NCBI GenBank assembly: GCA_963682055.1
Contig: OY821745.1
Location: 7,757,501 to 7,821,500, forward strand
Direction of reading: 5' to 3'
Length of the DNA stretch: 64,000 nucleotides
DNA from: Primula veris
Lineage: Eukaryota; Streptophyta; Magnoliopsida; Ericales; Primulaceae
Shown here: positions 1 through 11,600 of the stretch, piece by piece
Layout of the letters: each line of letters begins with the position of its first letter
Position numbering within the stretch: the stretch's first letter is position 1
Program-made: the position numbers and the translations under genes
Notes under the pieces: generated by a model
What the model was told of the DNA's origin: nothing
Database searches by the model: none
The model's input: the letters and a program-made list of their open reading frames with translations, nothing else

Positions 1-190
1 CGACCTAAAAAGCTTTCTTCTCAACGAAACCAGCTTTTCTCAGCCTCAAACAAGTCTGCTAGTTTACTTAAAATCTGAATCCAAATAAGACCTTAACAAC
101 ACGCCGGACAAAAAACATGTTTATGTTTATGTTTATAATGTAGTACGGAGTATTAAATTGGATTACGAGCCTAAAAGCTATAAGCCTACT

Positions 191-690
191 AAGGGTCTGT
201 TTGGTAGTAGCTTTCAAGCTAAAAAAGCTTTATCTTTTTAACATGGCAGGAAAGCTAACTCCTATGAATTCTTTAAACTGTGAAAAACACATTTGGTAAA
301 AAAGCTACCGCCTTACTCAGGGCCTGTTTGGTTGTAGCTTTTAAGCTAAAAAGCTTTTGAACATGGTATGAAAGCAAGCTATTATGAATGCTTAAATCTG
401 TAAAAATACACAATTGTTACAAAACCTAACCTAAAAGCTAGAACCCCCCTAAGGGGTTGTTTGGTTATAGATTTTAAGCTAAAAAGCTTTTGAACATGCT
501 ATGAAAGCTAGCTATTATGAATGCTTAAATCTGTAAAGAAACACCATTGGTACAAAACCTAACCTAAAAGCTACAAGCCCGCTAAGGGTTTGTTTGGTTG
601 TAGCTTTTAAGCTAAAAAGGCTTGATCTTTTCAACATGGTAAGAAAGCTAGCTGTAATAAATGGTTTTAAGCTGCATAAAACAGAATAAG
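191..690. repeat. tandem array, about 130-bp unit, 4 copies
   Basis: Four imperfect direct copies of a unit beginning near 191, 321, 451 and 584. Each has the core TGTTTGGTTGTAGCTTTTAAG, cut here to its recognisable part TTTGGTTGTAGC, then AGCTAAAAAGCTT, then a 'GAACATGGTATGAAAGC' type block. The AAGCTT-rich core can fold on itself. The TTTGG start resembles ends common in plant MITEs, so the array may have grown from one such element. No coding potential seen. Confidence 0.8.
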
Positions 691-1550
691 CTGACCCAAT
701 ACATAATTATTATTTGTTACAAGAAAACAGATAGTATATTAGAAGATGAGATCAATGGACAATAAATTGAAAGCTAACTCACACTTGGATTAAAACTCAA
801 CTTGGGTTTTCAATATTAATCCAATTAGTTTGTAACCCACTAGTAATTTAAAACATTATTAAAATCCGCATAAAACTTTTAAAACATTATTGAAAGCTAG
901 CTGTTATAAATACTCTTAAGCTGCATAAAGTGATAAAACATAATAAACTGTCTCAATATATAGAATATAGTTATTATTTGTTACAATAAAACAGATACTA
1001 TACTAGAATGAGATCAATGAACAATAAATTGAAAGCTAACTCACACTTAGCTTAAAATTGAAAACCCAAGTTGGGTTTTCAAAATTAATCCAATTAGTTT
1101 ATAAACCACTAATATTTCAACACATTAAATGCTTTTAAGCTGCATAAAACAGAATAAGCTGACTCAATACATTTTTATTACTATTTGTTACAACAAAACA
1201 GATACTATATTAGAGATGAGATCAATGAACAATAAATTGAAAGCTAACTCACATTTTGATTAAAATTTAAAACCAAAGTTGGGTTTTCAATATTCATTCA
1301 ATTAGTTTGTAAGCCACTAATAATTTTAACACATTAAATGCTTTTAAGCTGCATAAAACATAATAAGCTAACTCAATATATATAATACAATCATTATTTG
1401 TTACAATAAAACAGAAATATTATGAGATGAGATAAATGGACAATAAATTGAAAGATAACTCACACTAAGATTAAAATTTAAAAAACCCAAGTTGGGTTTT
1501 CAATATTAATCCAATTAGATTATAACCCATTAATATTTTAACAGATTAAA
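640..1550. repeat. tandem array, about 210-260-bp unit, 4 copies
   Basis: A second, different array directly after the first. The anchor AATAAATTGAAAGCTAACTC recurs near 761, 1023, 1231 and 1442, each time followed by a 'AAGTTGGGTTTTCAATATTAATCCAATTAG' type block, of which the constant part is GTTGGGTTTTCA. Copies differ by small indels, which explains the varying spacing. It shares the AAGCTGCATAAAA motif with the end of the preceding array, so the two may have a common origin. Confidence 0.8.
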
Positions 1551-2915
1551 TAGTAAAAGATGGAGTTATAAAGAAGTAAAAACCTAAATAGAGAAGTAAA
1601 GATAGAAAACGAAGGTGATGAAGATTACCTGTGTGAGACAAATAGATAGATAGAGATGGTAATTTTGTCGAGAAAATAACATAAAATTGTAAAATTTACC
1701 AATTAGTAGTAGTAAATAAATACTCAAATAAAATTACTACTATGGGGGTGTAAAATTTAAATTATATTATTGTTTCCGATCAATATTATGAGACGTACTT
1801 CAGTCGGAAATTAATCGTTTAATACCTAATCACGATATAATTCGTTTAATCACCGTTTAATCCGTTTAATCCCGTCTAATATCTTAGTCTTTTAGGCTTC
1901 GCTCACCGCCTATTTTGTGTCTAGACGTGCCTTTTAGAACACTTGGGACAATTAAAGTAGAGACGGTATGATATTATAAATATACTGAGACATATTATTA
2001 CTACTATTTTGTGACAGTTACTTAGATGGAGTATATTACTTACTTATAACTAGTTTTAGGCTTGTAATAATTAATACACCATGTTTGGTTGCTATACGAG
2101 GCTATATTATTAAGTCTTGCATTGAGTTGAGTGGGCTACGGAAATGTTTTAAGGTGAGTCGGCATCTTTTAGACTTGGAAAAGTGTTATTTGCTTAGACG
2201 GTGTATTGGATTTGGAGAGAAAGTAATAACCGGTTGTATGAAAACAAAAAATCGAATATGTGCCAAATATTTCGGTTACTTGAGTTATTTGTAGTAAATT
2301 GTATGAATAAATAAGTTTGAAAATTTTTACAACACTAATCGAGATAAATTCTTAGTTAGTGTGTTGAGGCTAAGCCCTAAGGTTGTTGACAACTGGCCTA
2401 TCGTTGTCGTTTTCCCTTTCATTTTCTTTACATATGAAGTTCGCTTGTCCTCTTGGCAGGGGTTTCCCCGTTTAATGATATTAGTCCGCTTAATCTTGAA
2501 AAAAAAGTTATATAAAATCAAATTTGAGTGAAAATAACTAAAGGGGCACAGAATGGTAAAAGAAAAGGGATAGAGTAACCAGACTTCGATGCAAGACAAA
2601 ATAAATCGGAAACATCTCTACTTGTGCTAGAAGCCTAGAACAACCTACATTTCCCTCATTAGTATAAACAAAGAGTCGTAATTTGTAAATTTGTTTGGTA
2701 CGTTCCTTGAATCTTAAACACTCGTACCAAATAAAATCTTAGTCATACTGATTCCAGACACAATAATTTAATTAAGAACTCAATAGAAGAGAGAACCATT
2801 TATAAAACTGAAGAAGTGACAGTATCGTGAAACACAATCGTTATCATTGTATAAGCGTCGAAGTTGGAGAATACAAGTTTACTTAGTGACAGAAACCAGT
2901 AATGTTAAGAAGCTG
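1551..2915. other. intergenic, no gene seen; one MITE-family remnant
   Basis: No ORF here resembles a known protein. The interval about 1745-1945 is rich in 'CGTTTAATC' and ends in GCCTTTTAGAACACTTGG, which matches the terminal motif of the small elements at 39023-39382. It is therefore probably a decayed member of that family. The rest is featureless AT-rich DNA. Confidence 0.5.
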
Positions 2916-5169
2916 TTATTCGATCTCTATCTGCTGTGGAATTTCTTCGTCTGGTTTGGCACCTTGGCCATCGATTTCTTCAGCAGAAATGCCAATAGAT
3001 TCAACAGTCTTCGTAACCCATTCCTTGAGAGGGTCTTCATTCAAATCAAGCCTCAAAACCCCCGCAAACAACCCTCCCATAAAGGCCACAGGCTCCTGAA
3101 AATTATCATATACCATATGTACATTAGAGAACAATTAAGAAGATTATTGTAGCATCAGGGTTCGAATTCGACCCCTCCACTTGTAACAAAAACTCATGGG
3201 AGAGTTTTTCGTATTCAAAACTTAGAAGACCCGGCTCAGAGTAGTAACTCATTCAAATGCACGGAAAAAATATTACTAATAATATAATTAATACTAAAAT
3301 AATCCTAGCATCAATTGCGAGTATCTCATCTGAGCCGCCCATCTCGAGTACGTGCACCATCCACACGCTTGATGAAATGCTCAGATGTATGAATGGCTCA
3401 AATGAAAATTAATATAACCAATAAGGCAATAACCATTTACCACATAAAAAGGAATTTTGGTTATATACCAGTCGAAGGAATGGCCCTTTACTGGCCCTTC
3501 ATGCAATCAAACGTTCCTTTAGCTTTAACCTATTTCAATCTTCATAGCTTCCAAAATGGGGAGAATTCAAAAGTGACAGTGGCATTTCGGAATATTGGGT
3601 GAGCTTAACACTTGACAGTAACAGAACAAGATAACTTGCTCCTCATATATTATTATAACTATTCTTCAATATTGTTCTCCACTTCTTTTATTTTTGGGGT
3701 TGGGGGAATCGACTTGCCTAATATTATTAGCTTATTTATCAGACGAACCAGGTGTTTCCAGACGATAGAATCCCAAAACATTAGTTAATGAAAAGTTAAA
3801 TATTGTTCTCCACAACAATAGAGATGCACCTTGCGACAATTCGGACTGCAATTGCAACATTAATTAAGACATTAAGCTCAACTGATTCATTTGTTTTTAC
3901 TGCTTATATTTTGCAGTCTGTCGCTCCAGGTTAAAAAAACTCAACTTTTTTGGTTTTCGGACTAGAAAAGGTAGAAACTTTAGGCTCAATGAACCCATAT
4001 TCTTCCTTATCCTCCAATAAGCCTACTTAATTGACCTGATTGCAGCTAATTATGGTTTCTGTATCCTACTTAACTTGCTTTAGGCCAATCCTTCTGACTG
4101 AACTCTAATCAAAACGCTTTTAGAACCAAAAAGACTAACTCCTCTTTTGGCAAATAAGCTTCTTAAAAAGATAAATGATTATCATGTCTATCAAACCCAA
4201 GAGACAGTCTTTTCTTTTACACCAATCAAAAGTTCTTTTATTAGTTCATATAATGGAAATGATTAACGGACAAATTTTAAGAGTCCGGATCCTCTGTCCC
4301 CTATTCCCTGTCCCCTTTCGTGACAACCATTAGATTCAGACGGCTTGTCCAATATCAGCTAAATTGTCCTCAGAAAGCTGCAATCTTGCAATAATTTTAT
4401 TACTTTCGGTTTTTTTTTTTTGGGCATTCAGTTTACCAGCCAAAATCCAGGTTATTTTCCAGCCTGAAAAGGCTAGAAGTTGTAATATGCACTAAATTAA
4501 CTTGCTTCTTTAGCCACAAGTAAGACAGATTATTATCTTAAATGCTACACCAAACAAGACTTGAAAAGTATCAAAAAAATCAACAAGGAACAATAATAAA
4601 AAGATAAATGATGATCGTGTCAATAAAACTCAAGAAACGTAATCTTTTCTTTTACACCAATCAAAAGTTCTTTCATATAATGGAAATACACCCATGAAAT
4701 TCAGCGGTCTTGTTTGGTTTGCTTATTTCAATATCAGCTAATTTTTCCGAAAAAGTATGCAATTTTACAATAATTCTGTTACTTTTTTCTTGCATTTGTT
4801 TTCTTAGTAAGCAAAATTATTTTCTTAAATACTGCAACAAACAAAACTTGAAAAGTATCAAACTAATCAACAAGGAACAAAAATAAAAGAAAACAATTTT
4901 AGAATATATAAATACCTTGAAAGCTTGTTTAAGAATTGGTTCATCTGGGACACTAAATGGACAAGCTTTTACTCTAAAACAGTTCCTTTTTGTCAATGGG
5001 TTTAGTTTTTTTTCCAACTTATAAGCACCTGCCTTGGATTTTCCCTGTCATAAAATAATTACATTCAAAAATTAAATGGGAAAATGATTTTAATAAAAAT
5101 AAAAATAAAAAGTGAAAAAAGAGGAGAGCTTACAAGTACCCAATTTAGAGGAGGAGAAGCCAAAGCCAT
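2916..5169 (-). CDS. UPF0426-like protein, probably chloroplastic
   Basis: Three exons on the minus strand: 5169-5134 (12 codons), 5044-4916 (43 codons) and 3095-2916 (59 codons plus stop), all phase 0 with GT..AG introns, giving 114 aa. The protein opens MALASPPLNWV, has a basic Ser/Lys-rich N-terminal part compatible with a plastid transit peptide, then CPFSVPDEPILKQAFK, then the conserved core EPVAFMGGLFAGVLRLDLNE around residues 56-75, and an acidic tail ending QIEIE. The core matches my recollection of plant UPF0426 (Arabidopsis At1g28150 type), a small family without a defined biochemical role. Its length is close to that family's. The 1.8-kb second intron contains a tandem duplication. 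Splice sites are read by eye; no transcript evidence is available. The family call is from memory and moderately sure. Confidence 0.78.
4150..4700. repeat. tandem duplication in UPF0426 intron 2
   Basis: A block at about 4155-4265 beginning AAAAAGATAAATGATTATC recurs at about 4599-4690 as AAAAAGATAAATGATGATC. Both are followed by TCTTTTCTTTTACACCAATC and ATATAATGGAAAT. The offset is about 444 bp. The flanking 'CAATAATT..TTACTTT' stretches also match, so the whole roughly 440-bp segment looks duplicated once. Confidence 0.65.
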
Positions 5170-5879
5170 GGATATGGTTTGAAATAGCTTATAAGCTAAT
5201 CAGTCAAAAGAGGTATATCAGATTTTTTTTTTTTTTTTTTTTTGAGGGTATCAGATATTTATGAATGAACAATTTGGTAATTTACATATAGTTCAATTTT
5301 ATTTTATTTTTTTATGGTTAAGTACTACTAGGTAGGTAGCTAGGTAGGTAGCATTCCAAATTAAACTAAACGAAAATGGTATTTCGTTTCGTTTAGTTTT
5401 TAATATTTTTGTTATCGTTAATTGATGAACGAAAACGAAATTTTATATGAAATTTTTACCTAATTCACATCCATGTTAGTTTTTAAGTAATTTAACAACT
5501 CTAAATTTGTTACGTGGTATATTACACGTAATCATGTTTACACCTCATCTTATATATGTTTATATAATAAGTTTTAAATTTATATTACTAATATTTTTTA
5601 CTATATATTTATTGATACAAACACACACACATATATATATATTAGACGAAAACGAAATTTAACGAAACGAACAGGCCAATAATCGTTATCGGCTCGTTTA
5701 CTAAACAAAACGAGCTCTAAACGAAACGAATACGAAACTTTTCACCTCATTTGCCGCCCTACTACTAGTACTAGGTGTAGTATTCTATTTTTATAATATT
5801 TAAAAAACGGCTACATCAATACGAAAATGGGTCGACTTTATTAAAAATGCGAAGGGGTTTTTTTTTTTTTTAGCTTGAG
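5170..5879. other. intergenic, presumed promoter side of UPF0426 gene
   Basis: Upstream of the minus-strand UPF0426 start. It contains a long T run at about 5222-5243, a short TAGG-type microsatellite at about 5331-5352, an AT/CA microsatellite at about 5618-5642, and several CGAAACGAA / TTTCGTTTCG strings between 5380 and 5740 that can pair with one another, suggesting a decayed inverted-repeat element. No ORF of interest and no certain promoter motif. Confidence 0.5.
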
Positions 5880-6063
5880 TTGATAGACTCAGGAGGTGCT
5901 GTGCTATCGAACAGATTGAACCAGGATTCGACACTCACCCGGCCCTAATGGTTGCAGGAGCCTGGAAGACCAACTCGACAGATATGAATCTGATTCGCTT
6001 TGGCTACCTATGGAAGGCCTATGATATGTGGCAGCATCCACTAATTCGGAACTTAATTTGAAA

Positions 6064-6132
6064 GATAGCCTGGTTCCGATAGGCCGTGGTCAACGAGAAC
6101 TTATAATCGGGGACCGACAAACTGGAAAAACA
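6064..6132 (+). pseudogene. atp1: atp1 fragment (ATP synthase F1 alpha, mitochondrial)
   Basis: Translates to [20 protein letters not shown] followed by GKT, the conserved nucleotide-binding segment of F1 alpha with the Walker A motif GDRQTGKT. Homology stops abruptly on both sides: KTDLSI replaces the expected KTAIAI. It is about 23 codons of a roughly 508-codon gene, has no start or promoter, and is a dead fragment within the organellar insertion. Confidence 0.85.
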
Positions 6133-6526
6133 GACCTAAGTATATTGGATCCTTGGGAACCATCACAAGTACGGCCGGCCTTGGACAAAAAAAGAAGTGA
6201 CTTGGATAAAAAGAAACGATTTCGTAGCCGTTCCTGAGCAATTCAATTCAAGGAGGCCGGAAGGCCCGCGTGAGATCAAAGTAACTTGCCGTCCGTTCGC
6301 TCTCTGTTCAACAAGAAAAAACGTGAACGGGGATTGGATTGATGATAAAATAGAATCCTGGGTCGCGAACAGTGGCGATGTGTCTGTGTAACGATCCGGT
6401 GCGACGACTTTTGATAAAGCACTCGAACGATTGCCACTGATCGGACTTTGTCTATAAGTCTATTGTTCCGCTCCGAAAACCGAACCAAGGTTATCATATT
6501 GATGGAATACGATTCACTTTCAAGAT

Positions 6527-6573
6527 GCCTTGGTGGTGAAATGGTAGACACGCGAGACTCAAAATCTCGTGCT
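6527..6573 (+). pseudogene. trnL-CAA: 5' half of plastid-type trnL-CAA
   Basis: GCCTTGGTGGTGAAATGGTA begins a normal acceptor and D-arm. The anticodon stem CGAGA / TCTCG encloses the loop CTCAAAA with anticodon CAA. The variable arm, T-arm and 3' acceptor strand expected after GTGCT are replaced by unrelated sequence, so the molecule cannot fold as a tRNA. The upstream leader also looks plastid-like. Confidence 0.85.
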
Positions 6574-6640
6574 CAAGAGGTCGCTCAGGCTCGATGACCG
6601 GGAGAAGCAAAACGAAATCAGGATTTGGCCGAAAAAGAAG

Positions 6641-8460
6641 CAACGCTATGGATACCATGACCGATCACCCTCGATAACTTTTCTCAAAGGTACAAAAATT
6701 GACCGAACGCTTATTCTTTTAGTTAAGTTTAAGTTTGACGAGAATAATATTCTACGACTAGCATAGTTACGGTTGGTTTTGTTTTATCATTTAGGCTTTT
6801 AAACTGTTGTCATTGCCGTGATTTTAGAATATTGTTGTTCTAGTTACTATGAATTTATTATGATATGATGAACCACTAGTCCGTTCTTCCATTTTCCATC
6901 TAGTTTCGTTATTCTTATAAACATACGTGAGTCGTGGGCGTATAAAAAGGCAAAGTCTCGTCTTCATAGCATTGACAAATAATATAATAGTTCACATTTA
7001 GTCGATTAGATTGCTAATTGGATTGAAGATTGAAATTTTAGGCATATACAAGTGATAATAAAAAAAGACATTTGTGAGACCGAGACATATACAAACATAT
7101 TTCACAAAAACAATTAAAGTTTAAAATAAGAACTTAGAGGAATATATGTACTAAAAACAAACATTCCTTTTAGAATGCTTTTGTTTTGGTTATAGCTAGC
7201 GCGAAAGTGCATCACATATCATGTTTTTAAATTTTCGTATGTGATAATTAGTCGAAGCCTAAACAATACGAAAATCTTAAGAGCATATCATATAGGTGGG
7301 ATCAAACAGAAGTACGTATTAAGCAACATATTTCTGTCTAGGACACGCCTTACGTCCTTTGTGTGGTTTGAATTTATGCTCTCATGCACCCAATGTTCTA
7401 AAGACGTAAGACAGGTTTCTAGTGGAAATTGGTCGCATAACGTCTAATACTGTTTAATTACCGTCTAATCGCGTATGATCACTCCATACTCCACATAGTC
7501 ACATCTAATTACCCCTTAACAGTGCCAGTTTTGAGGCCGTGCAAACCGTGCCGGAGCATCGGGTCTTGAAAATTAAAGGGCAAAATATTCTATAAAAAAA
7601 TTAGTTTATAGGTACTTATTATGGATTATATATGTTAGATCGATTTTAATAACCAATGCTACTGTATTCGAAATGGAAAGTCAGGCACTTAATGAGCTGG
7701 GGGTATGAGTTCGATTCTCTTTGTTTCTTTTCTTTGTTTTGGTTCTAATTTAGTGGTAACAACTAAACGGATCACTACATATATAACAATTCCATTTACT
7801 CCATAGTTTATATAACAATACATAATATTTAACGTTCTACAACTATACCTTGATGTATATTTGTATCATTCATAATTTACTTCACTAATAATCTCGTAAT
7901 GAAATGTAATTGGATGTTAATTACAAACTAAGCCGATGAATTTTCTTTTGTCAATTCCCTTTTAATTCTATTAGTATTTTGCAAAAAAAAAAAACATAAT
8001 ATCAAATGAAAAATTCAATATTAATGAAATACCCACAATTAAAAGTCTAACCGATAATATTTTATTGTTATAAGTTGGTAGATAAGTTTAGCATATTTTG
8101 GATAAAGTATTATGCCATTTTTCAATTTTCGACACCGGGGCTTGAATATATTAGAATCGTCGCTGCCGCTTAATCCCGTATGATCACCTCATCATCCGCA
8201 TAATAGCATACGATCACCGCCTAATCTTGATCTAATCCATATAGCTCGTTCTAATCACCATCTTTATCGGTTGTTATTTTACGTTCCGCATAACTTTCGT
8301 CTAGAACCGCTTCATAAAACAGTCTTGAATCTATTTTAACATGTAAAAAAAAAAACCCAAAGGATCTACTTTTTTTTTTTAACATGTAAAAAAATTAATA
8401 GTATCCCATGTGATGAAAATGAAAGCCTAATTTCACTACCAAATAACCCAATTTCATCAT
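6641..8460. other. intergenic, decayed MITE-family copies
   Basis: No gene seen. Two stretches, about 7394-7570 (starting CCAATGTTCTAAAGACGTAA) and about 8110-8330, are rich in 'CCGCCTAATC' or 'CGTCTAATC' and resemble the elements at 39023-39382 and 1745-1945. The rest is AT-rich with homopolymer runs. The 3' part runs into the promoter region of the phosphatase gene. Confidence 0.5.
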
Positions 8461-8462
8461 TG

Positions 8463-8463
<1 letters not shown>

Positions 8464-8499
<36 letters not shown>

Positions 8500-8636
8500 A
8501 TACCCTTTTTCATATCCGCCTCTCTCTCTGTATCTCCGCTACTCATTATATATATATATATATCTATAGAGAGAGAGAGCTCTGATTAGACACACACACA
8601 CTGTTTTACACACAGATAAATATATATAAATATATG
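8464..8636 (+). promoter_or_regulatory. pyrimidine-rich promoter/5' leader of the phosphatase gene
   Basis: A (TC)n run at about 8466-8495 is followed by CT-rich text, a (TA)n run at about 8547-8562, a (GA)n run at about 8569-8579 and a (CA)n run at about 8590-8600 just before the ATG. Such CT/GA microsatellites are common in plant core promoters and 5' leaders. The transcription start cannot be placed from sequence alone. Confidence 0.45.
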
Positions 8637-11600
8637 ATGGATTTAGATCTGTGGGTATCGAAGGTGAAAGAGGGACAACACTTGTCTGAAGATGAGCTCC
8701 AAATCTTATGCGAATATGTATGTTATATATTTACCTTTTTTTTCTTTTTATTTATTTATTATTAATTAATACCCTTTTTGCTGTCTTTTTAGGGTTTTAA
8801 TTCATTTTTGGTTACTGGGTTTTCTTGGAAACATGGTTTTGGAGTGATTTAACTGGTGAATTGTTTGGATTTTGCCACTTTAATGATTATTTTATTAAGT
8901 TTTTTTTTAGTTTTAATTTCAGTTATTGGGTTTTTTAATATTATATAATTAGACATTTTTTCGTCGTTTTAGGGCTTTAAATCATTTTTGGTTACTGGGT
9001 TTTCTTGGAAACATGGTTTTGGAGTGAATTAACTGGTGAATTGTTTAGATTTTGCCACTTTCCTGATTATTTTATTAAGTTTTTATTGAGTTTTAATTTC
9101 AGTTATTGGGTTTTTTAATATTATATAATTAGACCTTTTTTCGTCGTTTTAGGGTTTTAAATCATTTTTGGTTACTGGGTTTTCTTGGAAACATGGTTTT
9201 GGAGTGATTTAACTTTTGGGTTGTTTGGATTACGCCACTTTCCTGATTATCGTATTAAGTTTTTTTTAAGTTTTAATTTCACTTATTGGGTTTTTTAATA
9301 TTATATAATTAGACCTTTTTTCGTCGTTTTAGGGTTTTAAATCATTTTTGGTTACTGGGTTTTCTTGGAAACATGGTTTTGGAGTGATTTAACTTTTGGG
9401 TTGTTTGGATTACGCGACTTTCCTGATTGTCGGGTTAATTTCTGTATATTTAATGGGTTTTTTGATTGGTGAATTGGGAACATAGTTTTGGAGAAATTGA
9501 CTATTGGGCTGTGTTGATTAATTAAGTAGTCGGGGTTACTGTTTTAGCATAAAGGTTGCTTAGAATATCACTGATGTTTATGTGAATATGTACGGACCCT
9601 TTTTGGGTGTGTACCGTTTTGTCGTGTTTGGGATATTTTTAGCTTTATGTTAATTAGGGTTTGCTGGTAGTTGAATTGGAAACATAATTTTGTGAGAAAT
9701 TGACTCTTTGTGTTTGATTTATTAGATAGTAAGAGTTACCGTCTTAGTACAAGGTTGTATGTAGTTTCAGTGATGTTTATGTGATTATGTATGGACCCTT
9801 TCTTAATCTGTTGTTCTGTACCCTTTTGTCGTTTTTAGGATATTTGAATGTGTCTGTTTATAAGGGTTTTCTAATAAGTGACTTGGAAACATAGTTTTTG
9901 AGAAATTGATTTTTGTGTTGTTTGATTTTTACACTTTCTTGATTATTTGGCAGTTGTGTTGATTTTTTATTAGATAGTTGGAGTTACTGTCTTAGTTTAA
10001 GGTTGTATAGAACATCAATTGATATTACGGTTTTATTTTTGCATACTTTTGTAATTGTGATATACTTCTGGTGCTAACTGGAGATGAAGCTAAAGAATGC
10101 AATCCCTAGTTATTGTTGAGTTCATGTTAAAGATCAAGAATGTTGTAGAAATTTTATTGAATATACTTTAGCTTGATCCTTACAGCCAATGTTAAAGTGG
10201 AATATTGTGAATAACCTGCTTATTATTTCAGTTAGTGGTTGTGTATATTTCGCACTTAGTTGTAATTTTGGTAATGTGTTTTGCTATTTTCACTACACAC
10301 GCCATCATATACCCCAAACTTAGGTGATAGATGATGAAAATATAGAAGATTTGTATACTCCAAACTTACAATTCAGTGTCCATACAGAAGATTTTATATC
10401 TCGAACTTATAATTTAGTGGCCATAGTAGTGTAAGTGTCATTTTGTTCAAGTAGAAGGCAGGATATGATTCAAAATGGCAAAGAGTTTCCACGTGATCCT
10501 ATAGAGCAGAACAGTGGTTTATTGGGAAACGCCTTGGTAATACACTTTTAAGTTGTTACCCGTTATGTGATTTAATGAAAACATTTGAAGTTGCTATAAA
10601 GAGCTACTGTTAGAAACAGTTATGATTGTAAAAAAATGATGCTTATATAAACTTAGAAACGGTCTGGTGCATGCTCAGTCACTACATAAGCGTCATTGAT
10701 ATAATATATATATATTTTTTTTTTCTGGTTTAGTGTTTGTCCTTATATTATTTTAATTGGACTTTGCCACCAACTTATAACAGGCACAGTAATTATATAG
10801 TGATTTAAAATATTGTTGTCTAAAATTGTATTACATTTTTCCGTTTTGCATTATCGTTTGCATGGTGATGTTCTAGTCTCTATAACAGTTCTCGGTATAC
10901 CATTTGTATGACCACATTCATGATATATTAAAATTACCCATTTTGGACTGCTTGCCAACCCACTAGGGCTAGCCTAGTGGGCCAGAACCCGTTCTCTCAA
11001 GTAGGAGGTACATTGTTGGAATCTTATTAAGGGGTATGTGTGATAGTATTTGATCCCCTTAATAAGTTTTTTTTTTATTTTAAAAAAAAACTGCTTACCT
11101 ATGAGAGGACTTCAATAAAACATTTAATCGACTCCTGAAGGTCAGGCTTGCGAGAAGAAGACAAGCCATATTATATGGCATCTCCTTCACTTTTTTATAA
11201 GAAGATCATAGTCACTTGGTTATCACAATTGGGGGATAATCTGAATTGTCTAGTGTATAATGATTTTAGTAAAATTTACAAATTGTCATTAATGACACAA
11301 ACATTATCAAGTACTTTAAAGAAGTTAATGTATAGTTCTCATTTGTTGACAATGTTCGCATGTTGATAAATTTTCAGGTAAAAGATATCTTGATCGAGGA
11401 GTCTAATGTGCAGCCTGTGAATAGTCCGGTTACTGTTTGTGGTGACATACATGGCCAATTCCATGATCTAATGAAACTTTTCCAGACAGGAGGCCATGTA
11501 CCCGAGACAAATTATATTTTTATGGTAATACTGACATTAGTTTCTTTTCCTTTGGCATTTTGTTGCCTTTCCACTTCTTTATTTTTAAATATCACTTATT

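Larger units (their letters stand above)
5880..6640. other. organellar DNA insertion (NUMT) with mosaic content
   Basis: Base composition changes here to a much more GC-balanced sequence than the flanks. Two pieces are recognisable: a fragment of mitochondrial atp1 (6064-6132) and the 5' half of plastid-type trnL-CAA with its upstream leader (about 6480-6573). The atp1 wording (SLVPIGRGQ rather than the plastid atpA AMIPIGRGQ) is mitochondrial, while trnL-CAA is plastid in origin. Plant mitochondrial genomes often carry plastid tRNA pieces, so one mitochondrial segment could supply both, although two insertions are possible. The rest of the segment, including an open stretch at 6197-6391, I do not recognise. 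Confidence 0.75.

Noticed and set aside
2847..3152. Plus-strand ORF of 101 aa overlapping UPF0426 exon 3
   Set aside because: It is the antisense shadow of a conserved coding exon; the minus strand carries the recognisable UPF0426 core.
6028..6391. Two plus-strand ORFs in the organellar insertion
   Set aside because: Only 23 codons match atp1 and homology stops abruptly; no start, promoter or full gene, so listed as fragments rather than genes.
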